The notes under the pieces are model-generated. The model did not search any database. It saw only the letters and a program-made list of their open reading frames with translations, and was not told the origin of the DNA. A program made the translations under genes and the position numbers. From Leuctra nigra (Eukaryota > Arthropoda > Insecta > Plecoptera > Leuctridae), in NCBI GenBank assembly GCA_934045905.1, contig OW203763.1, forward strand, positions 43,119,172 to 43,183,171: a DNA stretch of 64,000 bases, given 5' to 3'. Within the stretch, counting starts at the first letter, position 1. Each line of letters starts with the position of its first letter. Positions 11,379-21,903 of the stretch are shown piece by piece.

Positions 11379-13742
11379 AGACACAATTTAAAAGAGGGTC
11401 CATGCCAAGAGAGTCAAAAGAAGTCACTCGCTCAAAACTATCTGCTGCTAATATTTCACTGTTCAAAATATAAACAATTTTACAATGACTTCTTGCCTGA
11501 ATTTGTGAAAGAATGTCAGATGATGGTTCCAGCCATTTTTTGTTGAACATTTTGTTAATTTTTCTGTTGTGAAAACTATCCAACAGCCTTCTTTCGTAAT
11601 AGCATTCAAGGCGAGTTATAACGTAATCTACCATTTGAACGAGGTTGAAGGCCTTGACTCGTTCAAAGACTTTATCCTTCAAAACACGCATTGCTGCTTC
11701 TGAATAATTATTTGTATTATTCCCACGAATTGGAATTTCAGGAACAGCTCGAAAGTAAAGTGCCCAATCTTCACGTCTTTGCCAATATCGTTTTGATATA
11801 TGGCTGATGAAGTTGAGGTACTTTGTTGCCACAGTATTGATTAACAATGCTTCATATTTTGCAGCACAATCGTCTTCAGTTGGCGCAAAGACGACGTCTT
11901 TAAAGAGATGGTAAAGAGTCTTCCGGTCATTCTTTGAAATGCTGTGATGACCTTGTTGAAGCCATCTCCACAATGCTTGCAAGATGTGGAACAAGCAAAG
12001 AAGAAGAATTGCATCTGGCCAAACAGAAGACAACGACTTACGCTCGCTCTCGGAGTCATCAGTCATGAAGACTGCCGGACCATTCTTCGCTGCGTAGAAA
12101 CCATCGTTGCCAACCATTTCCTTGAGCATGACTAGCGTCTTGGTAACAGTCACAGTTGCTTCTGATGATGTGATGAAGACTCCAAGAGGAAAACCTCCAC
12201 ACTCATTGTGGGTCAACAGAAGAAATATCCGGTGACCTTACCGATCCACCGTCCCCGAAGAATCCATGAAAACGATCTCAGCTGGTTGGGGGGTCAGTTT
12301 ATGAACTCTTCTCATTAGTGGTGTGCAAATAACAACAATTACCTCTTCATGTTAGTCGCCATTCTGCACATTTCATACCACACTGTGTATTTGTATTCTT
12401 CCAGTTTTGTCTGAATAAAGCTAAAATCTTTTGCATTAGCATCTCCATAATTTTTTTGAAATTCTTTACAGTAGAGACGGTAGCACTACTGAAAATCGGA
12501 GCAATGATTCCTGTCAGCCAGCAACTCTTCAAAGTTATCAGGGTTTTCAGTCTGTATGTCAATTTTTATACTTTCAAGCGCTGTTGCTACAGAATGGCCT
12601 CTCCGATATAAATCTCGTAACTTCTCTTTAACTAAATCGCAAACTGGGCGGAACCGTACAGCATCGGCTGAATTTATCGGATGATTATGATCCCATCGAA
12701 CATAGATTTCGCAAGGCATTTCAGGATCAGGTGCAACTTCTCTTTTGAATTGGGAATTTTTATTGACATTACGTATAGTGAAGGAGATCTGAGCTGGGCA
12801 ATCGGTGTTACGAACATTTGCTTGAATATCACTGTTAATTTTTTAATTTTTACTCTTGCTATTGTGTATACAGCGAAGATACTGTTTAAATATCACCTTC
12901 TTTCCGGATACTTTAGGGCTGTGACTTATGGAGAAAGTTGTTTTACTTAAATTTTGAAATTCCTTTGTCCAGCATTTAGCCTCATCTTTTGTCTTAACAT
13001 AAGCCAGAATTATAGCCGATGATGAATTATACGAGCTTTTAATTATGTGCTCAAATGATGTCGGTAGAATTGTCTGAAATTGATAATTTTATGTTAACAG
13101 GTGATGGACTGGGCTTCACGCAGCTACTATTTTCCTTTAGACATTTTATTATGCATATTACTATTATAATGTATTTTTACATCTTTAAAGATTTCCTTTT
13201 AATCAATAATAAAACGATTTTGAATATAATGTACTTAGGTACGCGTTTTATTATATTTTACCAAATTAGTTAACAGATCCCTTGGTATGTGGTTATTGTG
13301 TAGGTACCTAGGTATCGGTATATTTGTAGGAAATATCTTGCAGTTTTATAATAAAATAAATGATAAAATCTACACTTCCTTCATTAAGCATTTTATGACA
13401 AGAATGCTATATAATATTCGTTGGAATACTTAATAACATTATGATGGGTCATGTGCTGAATAAGAAATATAAAGCAGCGTTTATAGGTAGTCAATAAAAC
13501 CAATTAATTTATTAGCAATATGTAAATCATGTAGGTAGTAGGTAGCTCAAGGTCCTAGGCGCTAGGTATTTCTAGCAATTTGGACAACACTGACATCAAC
13601 TTTCGCTCTTTAATACATTTGCATAAGCACAAGACTATTATACCTTAAGATCTTCACAATTATGCGAATTCTTATCTGATTCAGAGTCCATGTCGCGAAC
13701 ACAAGAGCTGGGCGAAGCACATTCATCTTCATTCACAGACAT
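11379..13742 (-). pseudogene. MULE transposase (N-terminal region and DDE core), decayed
   Basis: A 33-codon first exon (13644-13742, MSVNEDECASPSSC...) ends at AAG|GTATAA. The next exon starts at 13073 after ATTTCAG and is in phase. It holds an RCIHN...NTDCPAQ segment typical of MULE N-terminal regions, then EIVFMDSSGTVDR (first Asp), the conserved GGFPLGVFITSSE, VFMTDDSESER (second Asp) and LLCLFHILQALWRWL. Lesions are TAA at 12843-12845, TAG at 12486-12488, TAA at 12238-12240 and a one-base shift near 12345. The SWIM exon at 7119-7326 is the likely continuation, separated by the RTE insertion. All stops are separate point changes, so this is ordinary decay. Confidence 0.8.
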
Positions 13743-13900
13743 TTTGAGTTTTGACAGATTGGCGCCGATGGTCAGCTGTCAAAGTCATATTTATTTGCAT
13801 GGCGATTGAAGAAGGCAGTGGGGCGAAGTGACGTCATAACATCTGACGTCACTTCACCTAGTCCTGCTCTCTGATTGCCGATTGGCTGTTAAAAGTCCCA

Positions 13901-14028
13901 TAGGAAAAATCTCTGTGCTAAAAAAATACTCGCGCTTTTAATGATATTTTCGATAGACATAATTTCGGTTCGAGGTGTTACGCGTGTCCGTGCTCGCTCA
14001 TCAACGCGTTACACAGAGCGTTTTCCTA
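13901..14028. mobile_element. Small TIR element with TA ends
   Basis: TAGGAAAAATCTCTGTG (13901-13917) is inverted at 14012-14028 (read inward TAGGAAAACGCTCTGTG). A TA duplication at the ends would fit a Tc1/mariner-like MITE of about 124 bp. The right end is the GGAAAACGCTCTGTG motif also found at 5315, 7398, 17222 and 47518. A related AGTCCCATAGGAAAA sequence lies at 3435-3490. Confidence 0.55.
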
Positions 14029-14466
14029 GTATAAATCCCCATAAAAAAACACTCCGTGTAAAAATACCAGCCAAGTCTTTTCAACTATAAAAAAATATAA
14101 GAAATTTAAAAATTCAGCACTGAAAAGTAGTGATATCAAAAAATGGGCCAAGTCAAAACGTAATTTTAAAAACCAAAAATATACTTGGCGCATCGTGCTG
14201 CCACGCCGGCGTCGTCGCCTCGGGCAGAGATAACCAGTGCCGGGCTAGCAACAGCTGGAGATGGGTGTGGGCGGGTGATCTCGTGGTAGTTGACAAAGAG
14301 AGAGACACGACATGAGCGAGAGCAATAGGATCAGAACTAGGTGCTAGGCTATCAAGACATAAGGCTGCGATGTCCAGTTGACATTAATTATGGTTTTATT
14401 ACATAACCCAAGTGATGAATAAATGAACAGTCAAATAAACACAACATACAAGTGATCAGAATGAGA

Positions 14467-15657
14467 TCTAGTGGAGCGGTCGCTCCACCCAGCCAAGTCG
14501 TACCGTACACTCACACTCACTCAACATACCGTAAATGCCTAATAAACTGAGGAGCAGACCAAACACTTTTACTGTAAGCAACAACATGGCATTTTCGGCC
14601 TACTGGAACTTAAAATTCTAAAATCTCACATTGTTGCGGAATATCTTAATTTCGAGCTATGGCCCACCCCACCCCCTATACCAAATTTGGGAACAACAGG
14701 TTATGTCATTTGCGAGCTAGAGGGCCGTGAAAACAGTAAAATTACACCCCTTTTAAAAGATATCTTCTTCTTCAGATATCAGGAAACACTGTTGACAGGG
14801 CCACAGCCTAAACTAGTTAACCGATCGATCTGAAATTTTTACCACATGTGCACTTTTGGCGTCTGATGATACCTTGCCCTTACGAATTTTTTGTGCCGCC
14901 ATTTTGAAACCGGAAGTGACGTCATATCTCGAAAATGGCTGAACCGATCGGAACGAAATTTGCGCCAATCGATTCAGACGGTCATCTATATGAAATGTCA
15001 ATAGTTGAAATAGATATGCACTATTATCAAAACCGGAAATGACGTAATAAATATGCCAAATCTGACTAAAATCATCTCTTATAACAATAACTACATATTC
15101 AGAAGGCTTATAATGTTACATAACATTTATAGATCAAAAAATTAGGTGGCAGTGATGTCAGCCGCCATTTTGAAAACCTGAAGTGATGCGATAACTCGAG
15201 AACGGCTGGACCGATTGGAACGATGCTTTCGCAATTCATCATGGAATATAATTTTAAGCTTACATTAAGCACCAAACACAATTATTCTCCTTAGAAACCA
15301 AATCACAAAGGCGTATTTTTAAAAGGAATTATAGTCATTGGTGACACAATATATGTTACCAGTTTTAAGAATAAACTGAAAAAAGGAGTGATATCCCCAT
15401 AAAAACACTCCGTGTAAAAATTCCAGCCAAGTCTCTTCAAATAAAAAAAGTTGAAGAAATATTAAAATTCAACACTGAAAAGTAGTGATATCAAAAATTG
15501 GCCAAGTCAAAACTTTTCAAAAAATACTTGGCGCATCGTTTCTTAGGAGATTATAGATATATTTTATCTATAGATTAGTATATTTGCTTTCCGGTTTACT
15601 TTTATACTATTTATTTGCACGATGCGCCAAGTATTTTTTGAAAAGTTTTGACTTGGC
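14467..15657 (+). mobile_element. One-sided hairpin element, copy A (truncated right arm)
   Basis: Begins TCTAGTGGAGCGGTCGCTCC after an A, runs through a ~930-bp non-coding body, then enters the hairpin at 15395 (CCCCATAAAAACACTCCG). The right arm stops at 15657, shorter than in the other copies. The body carries a full TGACGTCA at 14917-14924. The element lies within the insertion that splits H1. It has no coding capacity. Confidence 0.75.
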
Positions 15658-15769
15658 AAACTCCAAATACATCTAGGTTCGGTAGAACCATAAGAAAGCC
15701 AAATCGGCTAACATATTAGAAGTTTAAAACATGTTGATTTAATTGTTTATTGATGTATAAAGAGGGAGA

Positions 15770-15892
15770 TGTGATATATGTATGATGACGTGTACCTCTG
15801 TACTACATATATAAGGGAGGCTCGATAATAAATACGACAGTTGACATCTGGACTTGGTCTTGTTCGCATCTACCTAGTACGTTCCCATCACA
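15770..15892 (+). mobile_element. Solo or 3' LTR of a retrotransposon
   Basis: A 123-bp segment begins TGTGAT and ends ATCACA (TG...CA with a perfect 6-bp inverted end). It is preceded by a purine tract AAAGAGGGAGA (polypurine-tract-like) and contains a TATATAAG box and an AATAAATA signal. No second LTR, primer site or coding region is visible nearby, so it is a remnant. The flanks 14215-14466 and 15658-16085 hold no recognisable gene. Confidence 0.45.
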
Positions 15893-16331
15893 ACCTATGA
15901 CAGACGATGGTCAGTCAGCCAGAGAAAGAGAATGAGCTCAGGGTGCCGATCAGCGAACTCGACTATCATTGACCATTGCGCATGTCATCTTTTCTGCTCT
16001 AGGCGACCCTCCAAATATGGGTACAAATGCAGGCTAATGGTAACGACTTGACGTTGGCGCCAGCGCCGAATTCAAACCGTTACAGTGCATATATCTAGAT
16101 AGATTAAACGTTTAGGCCAGATGTGAAATATACATAAAATCTACCTACATATATACATATTATATACTTATAATGCCCTAAAAAACGATGCGCCAAGTAT
16201 ATTTTTGGTTTTTCGAATTAAGTTTTGACTTGGCCCATTTTTTGATATCACTACTTTTCAGTGCTGAATTTTTAGATTTTTTATAGTTGAAAAGACTTGG
16301 CTGGTATTTTTACACGGAGTGTTTTTTATGG

Positions 16332-18384
16332 GGTTCATATTTACTTGATCATATTTACGAAGCGCTTCCTGACAACTTCTCTGAACGCCATGAACTCTGA
16401 GTTCACATCAGCGTGGTCACCATCTCCCATCATATATAAGAAGCGCTTTCGGACAATGTTGGAGAATGAACTCGTGTAACCAACATTGATGGATGAACAT
16501 AGTGGGGAAGGGAACGCGTAAAAATCACTAAAATAGGGAGGAAAACACTGGAAATATCCAAATGTCAGAAATATACAGAAAAAAAGACGCCATTGTGAAG
16601 ATACGACAAGACAACCTTAAAAAAGAGAACCAATCAGAACAGTCCAAGGAGTGTAGAAATTTCAGTAGTACCTACAGGAATATCAGGCCCGGCAAATTCG
16701 AACATAAACATATAACCTATGTAGAATCGGCAAGAAGGATAGAGAGTAAGAACATAAACCATGAGAATAGACCAGGAGTGGAATATAATGGGGAGAAAGG
16801 GGTAGACGCGGTTAATGATTGAATAGCTTTAGTCGATTAAAATAGAAAAAAATTATGTAACACAAAATTAAAGGCAACAAAAGGTGTTGTCTCTGGGGCA
16901 GTGCCTCGTCCAGCGGACCTGAAAAATAAAATACCAGACAGAAGAATATGAAACAACAAAGAGGGACGAGGTAAACCGATCAATAAAGAAGACCAATGTG
17001 AACGAACCATGTGGGTCATACAGTGTTGACAACATCGAAAGTATGTCCTCGTTGGAGAAGTTCTGGACGAGGGTGTTCACTTCATTGGTTGATAGTTATG
17101 CCGGAACCAGGGATCCCCCGGAGTGATGACTGTGTGTGGTGTAATGGAACCCGGCTGAGGGTAGGGATGGAGCGAACATGGATTTTGATATCGACTATCG
17201 ATATCATTTATATATCGACAAGGAAAACGCTCTGTGTAACGCGTTGATGAGCGAGCACCGATACGTGCAACACCTCGAACCAAAATTATGTGTCTATCGG
17301 TTTATTCGTCTATACCTATGCAACTTTTGATAATTATAAAAGATGGTTGGAAAGTATTGAAAGGAGGTTAGAAGGAGTTCGGCAAGAAATCGGAGATGGT
17401 AACATCATTGGGGAGGACGAGAACAAAAATTCAATCTTTGAACCGCAATTAGAGAAAGACTGGAGAAGTATATTTCGAAAATGAACAGTACGTGACTGGA
17501 ATGAATTTGGGGAGGAAAATTAAAAATTTGTTTATTTTGATGCGAATATACTTTAAACTATACTATAAACTCTAAACTCTAAGCTATACTATAAACTACT
17601 TTATATTCTTTTTAAAAATAGCATTAAAAAATTATTTACTAATTATTATTATTAGTATTTTTGGCGCTAGTGTAGATACAACCACTCTCAGCTTTAGCTC
17701 CGGTCCATCATTCACACCCGATTCCCGTCACATGTTCAGGGGGCACAGGAGGGCAAGCTGGCCGCGAAGATCAAGCATTGAGCATGTGCCCACCACACTA
17801 CTTTATGAAATGCGTGCGCGTATAAGTACTAATATGTATCGCGAAGGAACAAAATGTTGGAATCAATTAGATTGTTGCATCTTCGGTTGCAGACAAAACC
17901 CAGTGGCGAACTTCAGTAAAACTTTATGGTAAAATGAACTTTAAAGTCCTACATACAATCGGTATAGGGTTCAAAAAACGTCACTGTGTTTTAATGTCTT
18001 GTTGAAAATAAATCAATAAAATAATGGGAATTATGTAAGGGAACTTGAATTTATAGTTCGATAACAATTCAATTTGGCGTTGCTCATTGCAGAGTGGATA
18101 TTTCGGATAGACTGATCTTGTGACAACCTTCTTAACTTCAGTTCGTTTCTTCAATAATACATTATGCTCTGGACACTCTTATACACTCTTGTAGTGTCGT
18201 TATATGCCATTTCGGTTGGCGTTAGTTTTGGCTAAGCCCCGCGACCGCGTCAAGGTCCCAACCGTTGCGCAGGGTTCGCTTTTTTTAACGTGGAAGCGCA
18301 CTAAGATTAGAACTTTAAACCACAGGCATATTTCTTTGATTGAGCAAGAGTAAATTTGAAGTGTTATTCTGGAGCATGCTGAGA
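16332..18384. other. Intergenic stretch with only weak reading frames
   Basis: Reading frames of 60-90 codons (16562-16822 and 17290-17484 on plus) are hydrophilic and have no domain that I recognise. A GGAAAACGCTCTG motif lies at 17222-17257, next to a TATCGACTATCGATATC palindrome at about 17190. The last 300 bp are the 3' flank of the helicase frame. Confidence 0.4.
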
Positions 18385-19458
18385 CTAAGGAAGCGGAATC
18401 GTTGAAAGACTAACTTCTTCTTTCTTGCGTTGACGCATTGAATTTGTGTTCTTCAATGAATTAATTCTGTCGAATGGAAATGGCGGTGAGAACATTATGT
18501 CTTTGAGGGATCGTACACGGGATATGCCCACGAAGCTCATGCCGGTGGCGAACTCTTCAGTTCCCAAGCCTAACATCGCAGAGTTTAACGTCATTCCTTG
18601 ACACTTGTGGATTGTCACGGCCCACGCCAGTTGAAGGGGAAACTGCACGCGCGTGCACTTAGTGTTCTTTTCGGTCCAGCTTCTTGTCACGGGGCAAATC
18701 GGCATCACTTTGGGCAGATGAAATGAAGGGCTTTGATATGCGTCGAACTCGACCAACACACAGAGCGGATGGTCGGCAGGCGGTTGAGTGTTGGGAAGGT
18801 AAACTATGTCCACGACTGTTCCTGTAGCTCCATTCACAAGTCCCTGTGCAGTCCAAAGATTTGTTTTAAGCATGACACGGCTGTTGACTGAAATGTAGAT
18901 CACTGGTTGCAGGCCTTGAGCGTTGTCTTCACTACCGTGAGAGGCTGCTGGACAATTGTGCTTTGCTGAAATCTTAGCTATTGGATATCCCAGTGATGTT
19001 AGTGATTTTATGTTTCTCTCTTGAACAATATCTTTTGTAGGGCCAAGGTAGAGGGAATTGCCAAATTTGGATTTTTCTGAGCTCTGCCATGTCGGTAGAG
19101 GTCTCTCCGTGATCATCTGTTTCACTGTATCCGCCAGCACTTTCGCTCTGTACGCTTGCCTTACGACCTGCGAGATATCCGTGAGATTGATTTCTTGAGG
19201 TCTGCCCACCCAGTTTGTCTTGGAGAGCTCACCGGCTAGCAACGATGCGGCCATGTCTTCATCTTGGACATTCGCGGCATCCTCCTCTGAAGGGTAGAAT
19301 GGACTGTCCTGGAGCAGACGTGTCAAACACCCGTACGGGTCAGAACAGCTTCTTGGAGATGTTACAGCACGGATGTGCGTCCCCGGGGCGCGACACACGG
19401 GGCAGCGGTCGAGCTCGAGTCTGCAGTCGGTGCAGACGTGGCTTTTTAACATCATTTT
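18385..19458 (-). CDS. RING fragment fused to the C-terminal half of a PIF1-like helicase
   Basis: An open frame of 356 codons is preceded by a strong acceptor (CTCTCGGGTTTTCAG) just before the first ATG. Residues 5-26 are the second half of the SIAH-like RING seen at 20631-21443 ([20 protein letters not shown]). From about residue 30 on, the protein is the C-terminal portion of a PIF1-family helicase: NSRVMLKTNLW, GLVNGATGTVVDI, then the motif V/VI region LAWAVTIHKCQGMTL and FVGISRVRSL. The Walker A and B motifs are absent, so ATP hydrolysis is not expected. PIF1-type helicases occur in Helitrons, but no Rep endonuclease is visible. The join probably arose by recombination with the neighbouring SIAH-like repeats. 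Confidence 0.65.
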   Translation of the reverse strand, partial: KMMLKSHVCTDCRLELDRCPVCRAPGTHIRAVTSPRSCSDPYGCLTRLLQDSPFYPSEEDAANVQDEDMAASLLAGELSKTNWVGRPQEINLTDISQVVRQAYRAKVLADTVKQMITERPLPTWQSSEKSKFGNSLYLGPTKDIVQERNIKSLTSLGYPIAKISAKHNCPAASHGSEDNAQGLQPVIYISVNSRVMLKTNLWTAQGLVNGATGTVVDIVYLPNTQPPADHPLCVLVEFDAYQSPSFHLPKVMPICPVTRSWTEKNTKCTRVQFPLQLAWAVTIHKCQGMTLNSAMLGLGTEEFATGMSFVGISRVRSLKDIMFSPPFPFDRINSLKNTNSMRQRKKEEVSLSTIPLP

Positions 19459-19626
19459 CTGAAAACCCGAGAGAAAAGTTGCCTTTTACTTCGAAGTAAA
19501 CGAAGTATCAATACGAAGTATGGATCGATTAATTTTTACAAAACCAGTGTAGCATAAAAAAGAAATTATACTGAAATAAAAGTAACACTTCACGGTTCTG
19601 AAGAGTGAAACATCGGCTTCTGATAA

Positions 19627-20275
19627 TTAAACCTTGACGATGCCTCCGAGCGTGGCAATGACAATATCGAGATCGAGTGGGAAGAGTTCCCTCACGAGCG
19701 TGATCGTGTTCCCGCTGGACAAGTAGTCCTCGTGCACGTCGAGCGGCTGGTTGACGCACGTGATGACCGTCGACTCGTCGGTCGATGCCAACTTCACGTC
19801 GACGCGTAAGCGGGCCGCGTCTCTCTTCGGCCCGACGTAGCGCAAGTAGCACACGTAGTTCTTCAGCAACGCCGTCTGAGCAGACTTCTCCAGCGGCTCA
19901 CATCTGCAGTAAAACGCATAATATTCTTCCTGTTTCTCCCATTTGAACAAGAATGTGTAAGCTAACGTATCTTCGGAGAAATCCATAATGACCTTGCGGC
20001 CGAGGCAATGTTTGATATTAGGATGATGAAACATATCCACTGATTGACTGCCGTCAAATCCACACCGAGTGACGATCAGATTGCATTTGTACCCAAATTC
20101 ACATTGTCCAAGATGTATCTCCAACAGGTTTTCGGTTCTTCGGTTCCCGTTGCATCCACGGTTCTTGCAGGCGGCCCGCAGCACTTGCTCGCCCAATCCG
20201 TCCAAAGCGAAGTTAAGGTATGGCTCCGGCGTCCCCGGGGCGCGACACACGGGGAAGCGGTCAAGCTAGAGTCTG
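19627..20275 (-). pseudogene. SIAH-like SINA domain with RING remnant
   Basis: The frame begins in a damaged RING end: the expected [11 protein letters not shown] reads with a TAG for Glu and Phe for the first Cys of CPVC. It continues into RAPGTPEPYLNFALDGLGEQ and a Cys/His zinc-binding segment (CKNRGCNGN...H...CEFGYKC). The remaining ~130 residues have the size and position of the SINA/TRAF-like substrate-binding domain of SIAH ubiquitin ligases, ending TLGGIVKV before the stop at 19627. It is separated from the RING array by the LINE fragment at 20279-20630. The domain is open, but the joined protein is broken. Confidence 0.7.
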
Positions 20276-20278
20276 CAT

Positions 20279-20630
20279 TTTTTTTATTTATTTATTTATT
20301 TATTTATTTGAGATTAAACATATTATACAAATATTATGTACTTTGCCCTGCTAAGCTACAAAATAAATTAAGCTTATCAGCAGGAGTACTACACAATACA
20401 CAATACACATAAAACATATACATCAAATCATCAAACTCATAATAAAACTAAAACTAAACTAAACTAAACTAAAACTTATGCTGAAAAGAAAAGGAATCAA
20501 GATAAACAATACACAAAATATCCTGCAAAAAAATAAGAAAACATATTGAAATACAAAAGAGAGATATGTCTCAGGTTATATAAAACAATTTTAGGATTAA
20601 TTTAACATGATTGATTTTATCGAAATTAGT
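20279..20630 (-). mobile_element. LINE 3'-end fragment with (AAAT)n tail
   Basis: On the minus strand this ~350-bp insert ends in repeated AAAT units followed by A's (20279-20312 on plus as T-rich). It splits a RING unit: the left flank GTCTGCA and the right flank GTCGGTGCAG join to the usual repeat sequence. It contains a CTAAA repeat (about 20440-20475), similar to the tail of the LINE at 31457. No coding sequence remains. Confidence 0.6.
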
Positions 20631-21443
20631 CGGTGCAGACGTGGCCGTTGAGACACATGAATAGCGGCACCGCCGGCTCGAGGCACACGGGGCAGCGGTC
20701 GAGCTCGAGTCTGCAGTCGTTGCAGACGTGGCCGTTGAGACACATGAATAGCGGCACCGCCGGCTCGAGGGACACGGGGCAGCGGTCGAGCTCGAGTCTG
20801 CAGTCGGTGCAGACGTGGCCGTTGAGACACATTAATAGCGGCACCGCCGGCTCGATCACACGGGGCAGCGGTCGAGCTCGAGTCTGCAGTCGGTGCAGAC
20901 GTGGCCGTTAAGACATATGAATAGCGGCACCGCCGGCTCGAGGCACACGGGGCAGCGGTCGAGCTCGAGTCTGTAGTCGGTGCAGACGTGGCCGTTGAGA
21001 CACATGAATAGCGGCACCGCCGGCTCGAGGGACACGGGGCAGCGGTCGAGCTCAAGTCTGCAGTCGGTGCAGACGTGGCCGTTGAGACACATGAATAGCG
21101 GCACCGCCGGCTCGAGGGACACGGGGCAGCGGTCGAGCTCGAGTCTGCAGTCGGTGCAGACGTGGCCGTTGAGACACATGAATAGCGGCACCGCCGGCTC
21201 GAGACACACGGGGCAGCGGTCGAGCTCGAGTCTGCAGTCGGTGCAGACGTGGCCGTTGAGACACATGAATAGCGGTACCGCCGGCTCGAGGGACACGGGG
21301 CAGCGGTCGAGCTCGAGTCTGCAGTCGGTGCAGACGTGGCCGTTGAGACACATGAATAGCGGCACCGCCGGCTCGAGGCACACGATGCATTCCAACGCCC
21401 GCAACGCCGCTCTTCCGCTTCGTTTACCATCGCCGTTTCTTCG
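20631..21443 (-). pseudogene. SIAH-like tandem RING array (nine units)
   Basis: A TTATGTTCCCAG acceptor near 21444 opens an exon beginning QRRNGDGKRSGRA, followed by [13 protein letters not shown] and [12 protein letters not shown] 29-residue unit (87 bp) is then repeated nine times. SIAH-type RING fingers recruit E2 enzymes, using the pattern CxxC...C.GH..C..C...CPxC. Here the CPVC pair of one unit also serves as the first pair of the next, so fingers overlap. Most junctions read CPVS and lose the last Cys; CPVC is kept after units 2, 5 and 8. A one-base deletion near 20868 shifts the frame between units 6 and 7, and the ninth unit is cut by the LINE fragment. An alternative upstream ATG at 21500 lies in the probable intron. 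Confidence 0.65.
20640..21388 (-). repeat. 87-bp tandem repeat encoding RING units
   Basis: About 8.6 units with very few differences between them (for example GGCACC/GGTACC, GTCGGTG/GTCGTTG, CTGCAG/CTGTAG). High GC content (about 65%) contrasts with the AT-rich flanks. The related half-units at 20235-20275 and 19380-19450 show that copies have also moved outside the array. Confidence 0.9.
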
Positions 21444-21903
21444 CTGGGAACATAATAATAATATTGATGTAACTTGGTGAATGACAAATGTCTCAAACAC
21501 ACATCAAGCTTCAACATCAACTGGCCTTTGACTTATTCAAGCCATGACTGTTCTTTCAAACTGTGATAATTGATCATAGAGATTTTACAATTGCAATTGA
21601 TGCTTAAGTGATTTGCAGAAACTTTTGGTATTGTTGTGTCCATTCTTTGATTATCTTGATACGATAGTATTATCTAGTTATACATGTGCCATAATTTGCC
21701 ACATTTGCCATATTTTTTTATCAATTAAGAAGCCTCATTTATCTTTTATTATCAGTTTAAAAATATCATCAGTAGTAAGATCGGTTCCACTTTGGTCCCC
21801 GCTGGTCAGGATGTTGGGGGAGTTGAAGTTTGGGACCACGATATGGGACATGTCCCTGTTTATCGGACTCGTCTGGGACAGGATCGGAGTAGAAGCGGTG
21901 CGA

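Larger units (their letters stand above)
14037..16331. mobile_element. Hairpin (foldback) element H1, split by a 1.87-kb insertion
   Basis: The left arm (14037-14214) starts CCCCATAAAAAAACACTCCG and ends ACTTGGCGCATCGTGC. The right arm (16176-16331) is its inverted copy and ends TTTTTATGGGG. The loop sequence GTGCATATATCTAGATAG after the gap matches the loop of the intact copy at 43678-44066, so 14215-16085 is a later insertion. GTGC is present at both junctions. Confidence 0.75.

Noticed and set aside
12301..12345. Intron in the MULE core at AGAG|GTAATTG
   Set aside because: The sequence across it reads as conserved protein (EVIVVICTPLMRRVHKL) in the adjacent frame, so it is a one-base frameshift rather than an intron.
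14467..15657. Helitron assignment of the one-sided hairpin family
   Set aside because: The 5'-TC after A and the lack of duplication fit, but the 3' end is ATGGGG, the terminal hairpin is about 390 bp rather than about 20 bp, and the 3' flank is not consistently T.
16562..16822. 86-codon plus-strand frame as a gene
   Set aside because: No domain, no splice or promoter context, and the neighbourhood is repeat-derived; it is not distinguishable from a chance frame.
18385..19458. Autonomous Helitron
   Set aside because: Only the C-terminal helicase half is present; there is no Rep/HUH domain and no 5'-TC/3'-CTRR termini could be found around it.
20640..21388. CRISPR-like array (regular 87-bp spacing)
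   Set aside because: The whole unit is repeated with no unique spacers, it encodes RING fingers, and the context is eukaryotic. The same applies to the 75-bp, 63-bp and ~167-bp arrays.
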